NCBI GenBank assembly: GCA_045639905.1
Contig: JAZUDZ010000026.1
Location: 174,828-238,827, forward strand
Direction of reading: 5' to 3'
DNA length: 64,000 nucleotides
Source: RGIG426 sp045639905
Lineage (GTDB): Bacteria > Bacillota > Clostridia > Oscillospirales > Acutalibacteraceae
Position numbers and translations under genes: made by a program. Below the pieces are notes generated by a model. That model worked only from the letters and a program-made list of their open reading frames with translations. It searched no databases and had not been told where the DNA came from. Below, piece after piece: positions 52,177 through 60,433 of this stretch. Each line of letters starts with the position of its first letter. Position 1 is the stretch's first letter.

Positions 52177-52683
52177 ATGCGATTTTTATCAAAATTCTTT
52201 GTTTTTATTGCTTGGATTTTTGGTGCTATCAGCGGCATCTTCTTTCCTCTTCTTTTGATATTGAGTTCACTGCTGGTAGATACAAATGAAGGAAATCGGC
52301 TGGTACAGCAAACCGGATTCCCTTTCATCCTGATTTGCCTGTTTTTAGCGGCTTGCACTTGTATTCTGGGGCTTATTTTCTATACATTCACAAAGAAAAG
52401 AAAAGCTGCTTGGATTCTTATTTTAATCAGTACCGGTTTGTTTTTATTGGCAGCCATCGGTATTTCCGTTATCACAATGAATGCTTCCGGTGCATTATCT
52501 ATGAAAGTCACCGGCGAATACCGCATGACAATCGGAAAACTATTGTTTCGGCACGGTACTTGCCTGCTCATCCCCCTTTTCTTGTTTTTCTCACACTTGT
52601 GTGAACAAAAACAGCAAGATCAGGAACTATTTGAAGAAACCATTAATGATTTAAAAAACAACAAAACAGAAACTATTGACTAA
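52177..52683 (+). CDS. Four-helix membrane protein of unknown function
   Basis: About 168 residues with four membrane helices (FFVFIAWIFGAISGIFFPLLLI, FPFILICLFLAACTCILGLIF, AWILILISTGLFLLAAIGIS, GTCLLIPLFLFFSHL) and a short charged tail (DQELFEETINDLK). No family recognised. ATG 52177 was chosen because AAAGGA lies about 10 bases upstream and the longer reading starts inside the S1 gene. It ends 18 bases before nadE. Confidence 0.65.
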   Translation: MRFLSKFFVFIAWIFGAISGIFFPLLLILSSLLVDTNEGNRLVQQTGFPFILICLFLAACTCILGLIFYTFTKKRKAAWILILISTGLFLLAAIGISVITMNASGALSMKVTGEYRMTIGKLLFRHGTCLLIPLFLFFSHLCEQKQQDQELFEETINDLKNNKTETID

Positions 52684-52701
52684 CAAGTTCAGGTGATACA
52701 A

Positions 52702-53442
52702 ATGCGCAACTATGAAGAAGAGACAAAAAAGCGTGTCGCTTATATACAGGAACGTCTAACGGAGGCCCATGCAGACGGAATCGTTTTCGGTAACAGCGGT
52801 GGCAAAGACTGCGCCCTTGTCGGCATTCTTTGCAAAATGGCTTGCGAAAAAACCGTCAGTATTATGATGCCGTGTATGTCCACCCAAAATTTTGGGAGTG
52901 ACATGCAAGATGCCATTGCCGTTTGTGAAAAATACCACATTGAAAATAGAACTGTTGATCTAAGCAATGTCAAACAACAGTATTTAGAACTTTTAAAGCC
53001 CATTACCAACCTCACGGATGCTTCGAGTGCTAACATTGCACCTCGTCTTCGAATGACAACCTTGTATGCAATCGGACAAAGTGAAAACTGCCTGGTTGCG
53101 GGTACCGGAAATCGAAGCGAAGTGTATATGGGGTATTTCACAAAGTGGGGCGATGGAGCATATGACTTTGACCCCATTTCCGACCTAACCGTCACAGAAG
53201 TGTATGAGTTTCTTCGCCACTTGGGAGCCCCTGAAAGCATTATCAAAAAAGCCCCATCCGCAGGATTATTTGAGGGACAGACAGACGAAAAAGAAATGGG
53301 CGTTTCTTATGCCTCCATTGATAAAGTTTTGATGGGTGAACCCGTTTCGGAAAAAGATGCCGCCATTATAGAACGGTATCACAGTCGCAGTAACCACAAA
53401 CGTCAAATGCCCTCCGTCTACAAGCATATTGACGACCGCTAA
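52702..53442 (+). CDS. nadE: Ammonia-dependent NAD+ synthetase
   Basis: About 246 residues, no glutaminase domain, so it uses free ammonia. Converts deamido-NAD+ to NAD+, the last step after pncB. The PP-loop reads FGNSGGKDCALVG (SGGKD, where most NadE have SGGIDS), then LVAGTGNRSEVYMGYFTKWGDGAYDFDPISDLTVTEVYEFL-type NadE block in the middle and PSAGLFEGQTDEKEMG near the end. ATG 52702 follows AGGTGA. Confidence 0.93.
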   Translation: MRNYEEETKKRVAYIQERLTEAHADGIVFGNSGGKDCALVGILCKMACEKTVSIMMPCMSTQNFGSDMQDAIAVCEKYHIENRTVDLSNVKQQYLELLKPITNLTDASSANIAPRLRMTTLYAIGQSENCLVAGTGNRSEVYMGYFTKWGDGAYDFDPISDLTVTEVYEFLRHLGAPESIIKKAPSAGLFEGQTDEKEMGVSYASIDKVLMGEPVSEKDAAIIERYHSRSNHKRQMPSVYKHIDDR

Positions 53443-53467
53443 ATCAAAAAAATTGCATATTTTTTTA

Positions 53468-53496
53468 TTGAAACCACATTCGTTTTGAATTATAAT
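53468..53496 (+). promoter_or_regulatory. Promoter of the cofE-like and GMP synthetase genes
   Basis: TTGAAA (53468-53473), 17-base spacer, perfect TATAAT (53491-53496). Confidence 0.8.
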
Positions 53497-53545
53497 TATG
53501 CTGTTTTGGTTATTATTAAATTTTATATAAAGGAAGTTGAAAAGT

Positions 53546-54748
53546 ATGTCAGAGAATGAAAGAAGAGTCGGTACTGTTTCCCGTGGCATTCGTTGCCCTA
53601 TCATCCGCGAAGGCGACAATCTCGCTGAAATTGTATCAAGTAGTGTGCTGGAAGCTGCACAAAGCGAAGGCTTTGAACTTCGTGATCGCGATGTCATTTC
53701 CATCACAGAGTCCATCGTTGCCCGTGCTCAAGGCAACTACGCATCTGTTGACGATATTGCCAGCGATGTTAAAGCGAAACTTGGCGGAGAAACCGTTGGT
53801 GTTATCTTCCCCATCCTGTCCCGTAACCGCTTTGCCATTTGTCTTCGTGGTATAGCCAAAGGATGCAAGAAAGTTGTTTTAATGCTCAGCTATCCTTCCG
53901 ACGAGGTCGGAAACGAGCTTGTCAGCCTCGACAAAATCGACGCTGCCGGTATCAATCCGTATTCCGATGTTTTATCTCTTGAAAAATATCGTGAACTGTT
54001 TGGCGTAAACAAGCATGAATTCACCGGTGTGGATTATGTTGATTATTACGGCAATCTCATTCGCGAATCCGGTGCTGAAGTAGAAATCGTTTTTGCCAAC
54101 CAGGCAAAAGCCATTTTGGACTACACAGATGTTGTGCTGAATTGTGATATTCACACAAGAGCCCGTACCAAGCGCATTTTAAAAGCTGCCGGAGCCAAAA
54201 CCGTTTGCGGTTTAGACGATATTATGAACGCACCGATTAACGGTAGTGGTTGCAATGAAAAATATGGTCTTCTCGGTTCCAATAAATCAACAGAAGATAA
54301 AATTAAATTATTCCCTCGTGAATGTAAAGGTCTTGTTCTTGACATCCAAAAGAAAATTCTTGAAGCGACCGGCAAACATGTTGAGGTTATGGTTTACGGA
54401 GACGGTGCTTTCAAAGATCCTCAGGGAAAAATCTGGGAGTTGGCTGACCCGGTTGTCTCACCCGCTTTCACAGATGGCTTGATTGGTACTCCCAACGAAT
54501 TAAAGTTAAAATATCTCGCCGACAACGATTACAAAGACCTGTCAGGAGAAGCACTCAAAAATGCCATATCCGACAGCATTCGTAAAAAAGATGGCGACTT
54601 AAAAGGCAATATGGCCTCTCAGGGAACCACCCCGCGTCAGCTCACTGACTTAATCGGTTCTCTTTGTGACTTGACCAGCGGATCCGGTGACAAGGGTACT
54701 CCGGTTGTATTGGTTCAAGGCTATTTTGACAATTATACAAACAACTGA
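53546..54748 (+). CDS. CofE-like (coenzyme F420-0:L-glutamate ligase family) protein
   Basis: About 400 residues, cytoplasmic. The N-terminal half matches the CofE fold (RDRDVISITESIVARAQGNYASVDDIA, VIFPILSRNRFAICLRGIAKG, GADVLSLE-type). Later it has FPRECKGLVLDIQKKILEATGKHVEVMVYGDGAFKDPQGKIWELADPVV-type family segments. CofE adds glutamates to F420, but no other F420 gene is present and this clade is widespread in F420-free Firmicutes; a different amide-ligase substrate is likely. ATG 53546 follows AAAGGAAG. 17 bases before guaA. Confidence 0.85.
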   Translation: MSENERRVGTVSRGIRCPIIREGDNLAEIVSSSVLEAAQSEGFELRDRDVISITESIVARAQGNYASVDDIASDVKAKLGGETVGVIFPILSRNRFAICLRGIAKGCKKVVLMLSYPSDEVGNELVSLDKIDAAGINPYSDVLSLEKYRELFGVNKHEFTGVDYVDYYGNLIRESGAEVEIVFANQAKAILDYTDVVLNCDIHTRARTKRILKAAGAKTVCGLDDIMNAPINGSGCNEKYGLLGSNKSTEDKIKLFPRECKGLVLDIQKKILEATGKHVEVMVYGDGAFKDPQGKIWELADPVVSPAFTDGLIGTPNELKLKYLADNDYKDLSGEALKNAISDSIRKKDGDLKGNMASQGTTPRQLTDLIGSLCDLTSGSGDKGTPVVLVQGYFDNYTNN

Positions 54749-54765
54749 TTTGGGAGGATTTTATC

Positions 54766-55746
54766 ATGCAAGGAAATGTACGTCCGGCCGATATGGCTCG
54801 TATCAACACACCGGAACTGGCTAATAAATTTATCGACGAACAGGTTGCTGAACTTCGTCAGCAAATCGGTGACAAAAAAGTCCTTCTCGCCCTTTCCGGC
54901 GGCGTAGACTCTTCTGTCGTTGCAGCCCTGCTTATTAAAGCTGTCGGCAAGCAATTGGTTTCCGTCCATGTAAACCACGGTCTTCTTCGTAAAGGTGAGC
55001 CGGAACAAGTTGTTGAGGTTTTCCGCAATCAGTTAAACGCAAACTTGATTTACGTTGATGCCGTTGACCGATTCTTAGACAAATTAGCCGGAGTTGAAGA
55101 TCCGGAAACAAAGCGTAAGATTATCGGCAAAGAGTTTATTGAAGTTTTTGCTGAAGAAGCGAAAAAACTGGATGGCATTGAATTCCTTGGTCAGGGAACT
55201 ATCTATCCTGACATTCTAGAATCCGATGGTGTCAAGAGCCATCATAATGTCGGAGGTTTGCCGGAAGAGTTAAACTTTGAACTGGTCGAGCCCGTCAAAC
55301 TTTTGTACAAAGATGAAGTCCGCGAAATTGGTAAAGCTTTAGGCTTGCCGGATTCCATGGTCAATCGTCAACCGTTTCCGGGTCCCGGTCTTGGAGTCCG
55401 CTGTGTGGGCGCCATTACCCGCGACCGTTTGGAGGCTGTTCGTGAATCCGATGCAATCCTTCGTGAAGAGTTTGCCGCAAACGGTCTTCAGGGAAAAGTT
55501 TGGCAGTACTTTACGGTTGTTCCGGATTTCAAATCCACCGGAATCAAAGACAACAAACGTACCTATGAGTGGCCTGTCGTTCTCCGTGCTGTAAACTCTG
55601 TTGATGCAACAGCCGCCTCTATAGAAGAAATCCCCTACGCACTTCTTAATAAAATCACAAACCGTATTTTAAATGAAGTGAAAGGTGTTAACCGTGTTTT
55701 GTACGACCTTTCTCCGAAACCGGTTGCAACCATTGAGTGGGAATAA
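54766..55746 (+). CDS. guaA: GMP synthetase, ATP pyrophosphatase and dimerisation part only
   Basis: 326 residues instead of about 510: the N-terminal class I glutaminase domain is absent. PP-loop LALSGGVDSSVVAALL near 42-57; the XMP-binding and dimerisation region with GQGTIYPDILESDG, RQPFPGPGLGVR, and the end LYDLSPKPVATIEWE are intact. It amidates XMP to GMP but needs either free ammonia or a separate GuaA-type glutaminase subunit, as in split archaeal-type enzymes; none lies in the window. ATG 54766 follows TGGGAGG. Clear ribosome site, so not a truncation of a larger gene. Confidence 0.9.
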   Translation: MQGNVRPADMARINTPELANKFIDEQVAELRQQIGDKKVLLALSGGVDSSVVAALLIKAVGKQLVSVHVNHGLLRKGEPEQVVEVFRNQLNANLIYVDAVDRFLDKLAGVEDPETKRKIIGKEFIEVFAEEAKKLDGIEFLGQGTIYPDILESDGVKSHHNVGGLPEELNFELVEPVKLLYKDEVREIGKALGLPDSMVNRQPFPGPGLGVRCVGAITRDRLEAVRESDAILREEFAANGLQGKVWQYFTVVPDFKSTGIKDNKRTYEWPVVLRAVNSVDATAASIEEIPYALLNKITNRILNEVKGVNRVLYDLSPKPVATIEWE

Positions 55747-55766
55747 TAGCAATTTCATAAACCAAT

Positions 55767-55797
55767 CCCCGAAAAGCCTAGCTTTTCGGGGATTTTA
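55767..55797 (+). terminator. Terminator after guaA
   Basis: 11-bp stem CCCCGAAAAGC/GCTTTTCGGGG (55767-55777, 55781-55791) then ATTTTAT. Confidence 0.88.
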
Positions 55798-55821
55798 TCG
55801 ATAAACATATTTGTTTTTTCT

Positions 55822-56127
55822 TTAAAAAACAAATTCCAAAAAGAAACACACAACGCTACATGCACAAGCAACAATTGGAAGTCCAAAACCAATCCAAGCA
55901 AGAACCATTCCTACACCAAGTACGACAAGCCCCATCCATGGGGATACAGTTGAATTCATAATAGCCGGGAATGTCATCAAAGCCAATGTCACATAAGGAA
56001 CATAGTACAAAAAGGATTTTACAAACCGACTTTTGATCGGCTTTTTAACTAGTGTCAAAGGTAGCGATCGTATTAGATATGAAACAGCAAACATAATCAA
56101 AATATATAAATAGATATTATGATTCAT
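55822..56127 (-). CDS. azlD: AzlD-type branched-chain amino acid exporter subunit
   Basis: 101 residues, three or four membrane helices (YLYILIMFAVSYLIRSLPLTLV, VTLALMTFPAIM, MGLVVLGVGMVLAWIGFGLPIVAC). AzlD partners AzlC; the pair exports branched-chain amino acids or analogues such as azaleucine. Overlaps azlC by 11 bases with GGAGGG inside azlC. ATG 56127. Confidence 0.92.
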   Translation of the reverse strand: MNHNIYLYILIMFAVSYLIRSLPLTLVKKPIKSRFVKSFLYYVPYVTLALMTFPAIMNSTVSPWMGLVVLGVGMVLAWIGFGLPIVACACSVVCFFLEFVF

Positions 56128-56848
56128 CGAATAAGCCCTCCCCTTCGTCAACCGGAAAAAGGACGGCAGCTAATACAGAAATCGCTACTGTCAACAAAAC
56201 AACTCTCGTAGATTCACTCAGTGAAGACAAAAACGGAATTAAACAACTTCCCCAACCAACCACAAAAGAAATGATTATTAACCCTAGAACAACCGGATTT
56301 TTCTTAGCCACCGGAATAAAAATAGCTATAAACATTCCATAGAGTGACATACTTAGAGCCGTAATAGCCATAGCCGGCAATATATTGCCAACTGCAATAC
56401 CAATTGCAGTACCAAGGGCCCATGGTAACACCGTCGTTGATGCCAGCCCATACACATAGGATGGCATTAAATGTTTTCCCTGAATAATAGAAACACCAAA
56501 AATTTCGTCCGTAATAAACAAACTCATTCCCATACGATGTCCATTTCGAATGGAGGGACTAATTTGTTGACTCAAAGCAAAACTCATCAATAAATATCGA
56601 CAGTTGGTAACGAGAATAATAATTGCCATTTCTATATAACTTGCATTCTCACCAATCGCTTTAAATGCGGCATACTCACCGGCGGATGCAAGTGTCAACA
56701 GACTAGCCAAAAATCCTTGGAATACATTCAACCCAACAGAGCCAGCAGCAATCCCTAAAGAAAACGAAACAGCAAAATAGCCAATTCCAATCGGGATTCC
56801 GTCTAGAGCACCTTTTTTGATTTGATTTTTTGTTAAATCGCTTTGCAT
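56117..56848 (-). CDS. azlC: AzlC-type branched-chain amino acid exporter subunit
   Basis: 243 residues, about five or six helices: KGALDGIPIGIGYFAVSFSLGIAAG at the N-terminus, YIEMAIIILVTNCRYLLMSFALSQQ (family signature), TDEIFGVS. GGAG precedes ATG 56848. Divergent from the EamA gene; no regulator is near. Confidence 0.92.
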   Translation of the reverse strand: MQSDLTKNQIKKGALDGIPIGIGYFAVSFSLGIAAGSVGLNVFQGFLASLLTLASAGEYAAFKAIGENASYIEMAIIILVTNCRYLLMSFALSQQISPSIRNGHRMGMSLFITDEIFGVSIIQGKHLMPSYVYGLASTTVLPWALGTAIGIAVGNILPAMAITALSMSLYGMFIAIFIPVAKKNPVVLGLIIISFVVGWGSCLIPFLSSLSESTRVVLLTVAISVLAAVLFPVDEGEGLFDES

Positions 56849-56921
56849 ATTGACTCCACATCTTGATTTATCAATTCATTTTTACTATAATTTGCTAAAA
56901 ACTTTATTTTGAGGGATACAT

Positions 56922-57866
56922 ATGAATGTAAGTAGAAAAAAACAGATTCTCGGCATTGTCATTTTATTTATCACAGCAATCATTTGGGGCGCATCATTTG
57001 TCGCACAAAGTGTAGGCATGGAAAAAATAGAAGCGTTTACATTTAGCGGCATACGCCAGCTGATGGGCGGTTTTGCCCTTTTGATATTTATTATTATCCG
57101 AGACAGTATAAAAGGAAAGAAATTATCCACCGAACAAAAACTGGCACAAAAAGAAGAAAACAAAACCATTTTGAAATTTGGAATTCCGCTCGGAATTGTA
57201 TTTTTTTTGGCCACGAACTTTCAACAATTTGCCTTTAACACATCCACTTCCGGAAAGATTGCTTTCATAACAGCCTTGTATATGTTTTTTGTCCCGATTA
57301 TCGGACTTTTCTTTAAAAAGCGAGTCCCCTGGGTGACATGGATTTGTGTGATTATTGCCTTCGTTGGTTTGTATTTCCTTTGTGTAGAATCCGGTAAAAG
57401 CCTGCTGTCCTTAACTCAAGGTGATTATCTTGCTTTCGCTTGTGCTATATTTTTTGCAGCACAAATTTTGATGATTGAAAAGATGGCCCCTCAGGTAGAC
57501 GGAATCAAACTTTCGTGTACTCAGTTTTTCTTTTCCGGAATTGTTTCAACCATTTTGATGTTCATTTTTGAAAATCCGAACTGGCAAAACATCACCGCCG
57601 TTACCGGTGCCCTCTTATATTCCGGCCTTATGAGTTGTGGCCTTGCTTATACCTTACAAATTGTCGGACAGAAGTACACAGAAGCAACCATAGCCTCTCT
57701 CATCATGTGTATGGAATCAGTATTTGCCGCCATTTCCGATGTTCTTATTCTTCACACAAAAATGTCCCTTCGCGAAATCATGGGTTGTACAATTATGTTT
57801 ATAGCCATTATCATTTCGCAACTTAGTCAAAAAAAATATAACGAAAAAAAAGCGGGAACTGAATAA
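56922..57866 (+). CDS. EamA/DMT family transporter
   Basis: 314 residues with ten membrane helices in two EamA repeats (FITAIIWGASFVAQSVGMEKIEAFTFSG, and LMSCGLAYTLQIVGQKYTEATIASLIMCMESVFAA in the second). Drug/metabolite transporter of unknown substrate. GAGGGATAC lies before ATG 56922. Shares a bidirectional terminator with ackA. Confidence 0.92.
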   Translation: MNVSRKKQILGIVILFITAIIWGASFVAQSVGMEKIEAFTFSGIRQLMGGFALLIFIIIRDSIKGKKLSTEQKLAQKEENKTILKFGIPLGIVFFLATNFQQFAFNTSTSGKIAFITALYMFFVPIIGLFFKKRVPWVTWICVIIAFVGLYFLCVESGKSLLSLTQGDYLAFACAIFFAAQILMIEKMAPQVDGIKLSCTQFFFSGIVSTILMFIFENPNWQNITAVTGALLYSGLMSCGLAYTLQIVGQKYTEATIASLIMCMESVFAAISDVLILHTKMSLREIMGCTIMFIAIIISQLSQKKYNEKKAGTE

Positions 57867-57878
57867 GTTCCCGCTTTC
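57849..57878. terminator. Bidirectional terminator between the EamA gene and ackA
   Basis: 12-bp stem AAAGCGGGAACT/AGTTCCCGCTTT (57849-57860, 57865-57876). Confidence 0.85.
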
Positions 57879-57885
57879 TTATCTC

Positions 57886-59082
57886 TTACATAGCACTAAC
57901 AAGCATTTTTGTATCACGAGCAATCATGAGCTCTTCATTGGTCGGGATAACATAAACTTTAACTTTAGAATCGTCTGTTGAAATCAATGCTTCTTTACCG
58001 CGAACTTGGTTACGGGTATCACAAATCTTAATGCCAAAGCACTCAAGCCCCTCACAGACACGAGCGCGCATAGCAGCAGAATTTTCGCCAACACCGGCCG
58101 TAAATGTCAAAACATCCACGCCACCCATAGCAGCGATATACGCACCGACATATTTTTTCACTTCATAAGCAAACATATCCAAAGCCAAAGCAGCACGCTC
58201 GTTTCCGTTTTTGCTCGCTTCCTCCAAATCACGGAAGTCAGAAGATACACCGGAAATACCAAGAACACCGGATTTTTTGTTCAAGATATCCAGCATCTGA
58301 TCAACAGAATAGTTGTGCTGGGTCATGAGGAACTGAATGATAGCCGGGTCACAGTCACCACTACGGGTTCCCATCGGAACACCGGCAAGCGGTGTAAGTC
58401 CCATAGAAGTTTCCACGCAATGACCACCGACGCTGGCCGAAACGGAAGAACCATTTCCCAAATGACAATTAATAACGCGGAGCTTCGGATCATTTCCGTT
58501 CAGTTCCAATGCTCTGGCAGCAACAAAACGGTGAGAAGTACCATGGAAGCCATAACGACGAAGCGAATCCTGCTCATAATACTCGTACGGAAGAGCGTAC
58601 ATATATGCTTTTGCCGGCATATCCATACCAAAAGAAGTATCAAAAACAGCGACCTGAGGTACACCCGGCATAACAGCCTGGCATGCTTTGATTCCCATTA
58701 AGTTGGCAGGATTATGAAGCGGCCCAAGCGGGAAGCATTCTTTAATTGCTTCTTCACAAGCCTCATCCACAATACAGGATTTTGTAAATTTAATACCGCC
58801 ATGGAGAACTCTATGCCCGACTGCGTCAATTTCAGACATAGAAGAAACGACTCCATATTCCTCGGAAACCAAAATATTCAAGACTGCTTCAATAGCCTCT
58901 TTATGCGTCGGAAAATCCATTTTTTGATCAAATACCGGTTTCCCGTTTTGCGGTTTATGCTCCAAAGCACCGTCAATACCGATTCGTTGACATTGTCCTT
59001 TTGCCAACAAGGACTCGTTCTCCATATCAATCAACTGATATTTAAGTGAAGAACTACCTGCATTGATAACCAAAATTTTCAT
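57886..59082 (-). CDS. ackA: Acetate kinase
   Basis: 398 residues, standard length. Interconverts acetate + ATP with acetyl phosphate + ADP, the last step of fermentative acetate formation and ATP gain. Motifs are ILVINAGSSSLKYQL at 2-16, VGHRVLHGG, CHLGNGSSVSA, GLTPLAGVPMGTRSGD and ENSAAMRARVCEGL. AAGGAG precedes ATG 59082. Phosphotransacetylase (pta) is not adjacent. Confidence 0.97.
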   Translation of the reverse strand: MKILVINAGSSSLKYQLIDMENESLLAKGQCQRIGIDGALEHKPQNGKPVFDQKMDFPTHKEAIEAVLNILVSEEYGVVSSMSEIDAVGHRVLHGGIKFTKSCIVDEACEEAIKECFPLGPLHNPANLMGIKACQAVMPGVPQVAVFDTSFGMDMPAKAYMYALPYEYYEQDSLRRYGFHGTSHRFVAARALELNGNDPKLRVINCHLGNGSSVSASVGGHCVETSMGLTPLAGVPMGTRSGDCDPAIIQFLMTQHNYSVDQMLDILNKKSGVLGISGVSSDFRDLEEASKNGNERAALALDMFAYEVKKYVGAYIAAMGGVDVLTFTAGVGENSAAMRARVCEGLECFGIKICDTRNQVRGKEALISTDDSKVKVYVIPTNEELMIARDTKMLVSAM

Positions 59083-59126
59083 AGTAAAGTAATCTCCTTG
59101 CTTTTCTTGAATTACGTATTTATAAT

Positions 59127-59155
59127 ATTATAGTACGAACATGTTTTCATTTCAA
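59127..59155 (-). promoter_or_regulatory. Promoter of ackA
   Basis: On the minus strand TTGAAA (59155-59150), 17-base spacer, TATAAT (59132-59127). Confidence 0.75.
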
Positions 59156-59175
59156 CTACAAAAGGGGTGTTTTTC

Positions 59176-60384
59176 GTGAAGGTTGCCGGTGTCATTTCCG
59201 AATTCAATCCGTTCCATAACGGACATAAGCATTTGATTGACGAGATACGAAAACCGACCGGTTCCGTCCAGGCTACGCATGTGGTTTGCGTGATGAGTGG
59301 CAACTTTGTTCAACGTGGCGAGCCGGCTCTTTTACCAAAAGAATATCGGGTAAAAGCCGCTCTTGAAGAAAATGTTGACCTGGTCATTGAATTGCAAACA
59401 CCTTATACCCTTCTTTCCGCAGAAGGCTTTGCCAGCGCCGGCATTTACTTATTAAACGAACTAAAAGCTGTTGATTGTTTGGCGTTTGGCAGCGAATGTG
59501 GCGAACTGCAACCCCTACAAAGAATTGTCGATCTTATGCAAACGGAAGAATTTCAGGGAAAACTCCGCTATCATTTAACGTACGGAGTGTCCTTCCCGGA
59601 AGCACAAGAAAAAGCCATCAATAATATATTAGGCGAAGCTAGCGCAAAACTGCTTGTGTCCCCGAACAACATTCTGGGAATTGAATATTTAAAAGCACTT
59701 TCAAAGTTGCATTCCCCCATTGTTCCGTACACCATTCCACGGGAAGGAGCCAACCACGACGATACCATCCCCTTCGGGAATTATGCTTCTGCAAGCTTAA
59801 TCAGAAAACTCATTTCAGACAATCATCTTCCTAATGCTCTTCCATTTATGCCGACGTCTATGAGGACATGTTTTGACAACGCCTACAAAGACCAGTCCTG
59901 CCCGGCAAATATGAAAAAAGTTGAATCGGCAATTTTGTATAAACTTCGTCAAATGACGGCACAAGACTTTCTCCTGTGTGAAGGCATTTCCGAAGGCCTC
60001 GAAAACAGACTTGCAAAGGCTTCCAAAGAAGCAACCTCATTAGAAGAATGGTACACTCTTGTTCAGACCAAGCGATATCCACAAACAAGAATACAACGAA
60101 TTTTGTGGAATGTATTCCTTGGAATTCAAAAGACAAACACGCCGGAATATCCGCTATATATTCGTGTGCTGGGTGCAAATGAAAAAGGGATGGAAATTCT
60201 TCGTTCCGCCAAAGAAAAAGGCTGTCAAATCCCCATCATCTCCCGTGTTTCTCATACGGAAAAACTCGACGAAGACGGGATGGCTCTATGGAACTTAGAA
60301 TCACGTTGTTCTGACTTATACTCCCTAATGCTTCCAACCCCTAGACCCTGTGGATTTGATTTAAAAACAAGCATTCAAAAATAG
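59176..60384 (+). CDS. tmcAL: tRNA(Met) cytidine acetate ligase
   Basis: 402 residues, adenylyltransferase-like family (YlbM type). It makes acetyl-AMP and acetylates C34 of elongator tRNA-Met. The HxGH site is VISEFNPFHNGHKHLIDEIR; then VMSGNFVQRGEPAL, DLVIELQTPY and FGSECGEL. GTG 59176 was chosen because AAAGGGG lies 8 bases upstream; GTG 59167 overlaps the site. Divergent from ackA, so an acetate-using and an acetate-forming enzyme share one control region. Confidence 0.93.
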   Translation: MKVAGVISEFNPFHNGHKHLIDEIRKPTGSVQATHVVCVMSGNFVQRGEPALLPKEYRVKAALEENVDLVIELQTPYTLLSAEGFASAGIYLLNELKAVDCLAFGSECGELQPLQRIVDLMQTEEFQGKLRYHLTYGVSFPEAQEKAINNILGEASAKLLVSPNNILGIEYLKALSKLHSPIVPYTIPREGANHDDTIPFGNYASASLIRKLISDNHLPNALPFMPTSMRTCFDNAYKDQSCPANMKKVESAILYKLRQMTAQDFLLCEGISEGLENRLAKASKEATSLEEWYTLVQTKRYPQTRIQRILWNVFLGIQKTNTPEYPLYIRVLGANEKGMEILRSAKEKGCQIPIISRVSHTEKLDEDGMALWNLESRCSDLYSLMLPTPRPCGFDLKTSIQK

Positions 60385-60386
60385 AA

Positions 60387-60426
60387 AAAAGGAATCCAAG
60401 TCAAAACGGCTTGGATTCCTTTTATA
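60387..60426. terminator. Bidirectional terminator between tmcAL and the metallophosphoesterase gene
   Basis: 14-bp stem (60387-60400 with 60410-60423, AAAGGAATCCAAG and complement) with T-rich ends. Confidence 0.85.
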
Positions 60427-60433
60427 TTAGGCA

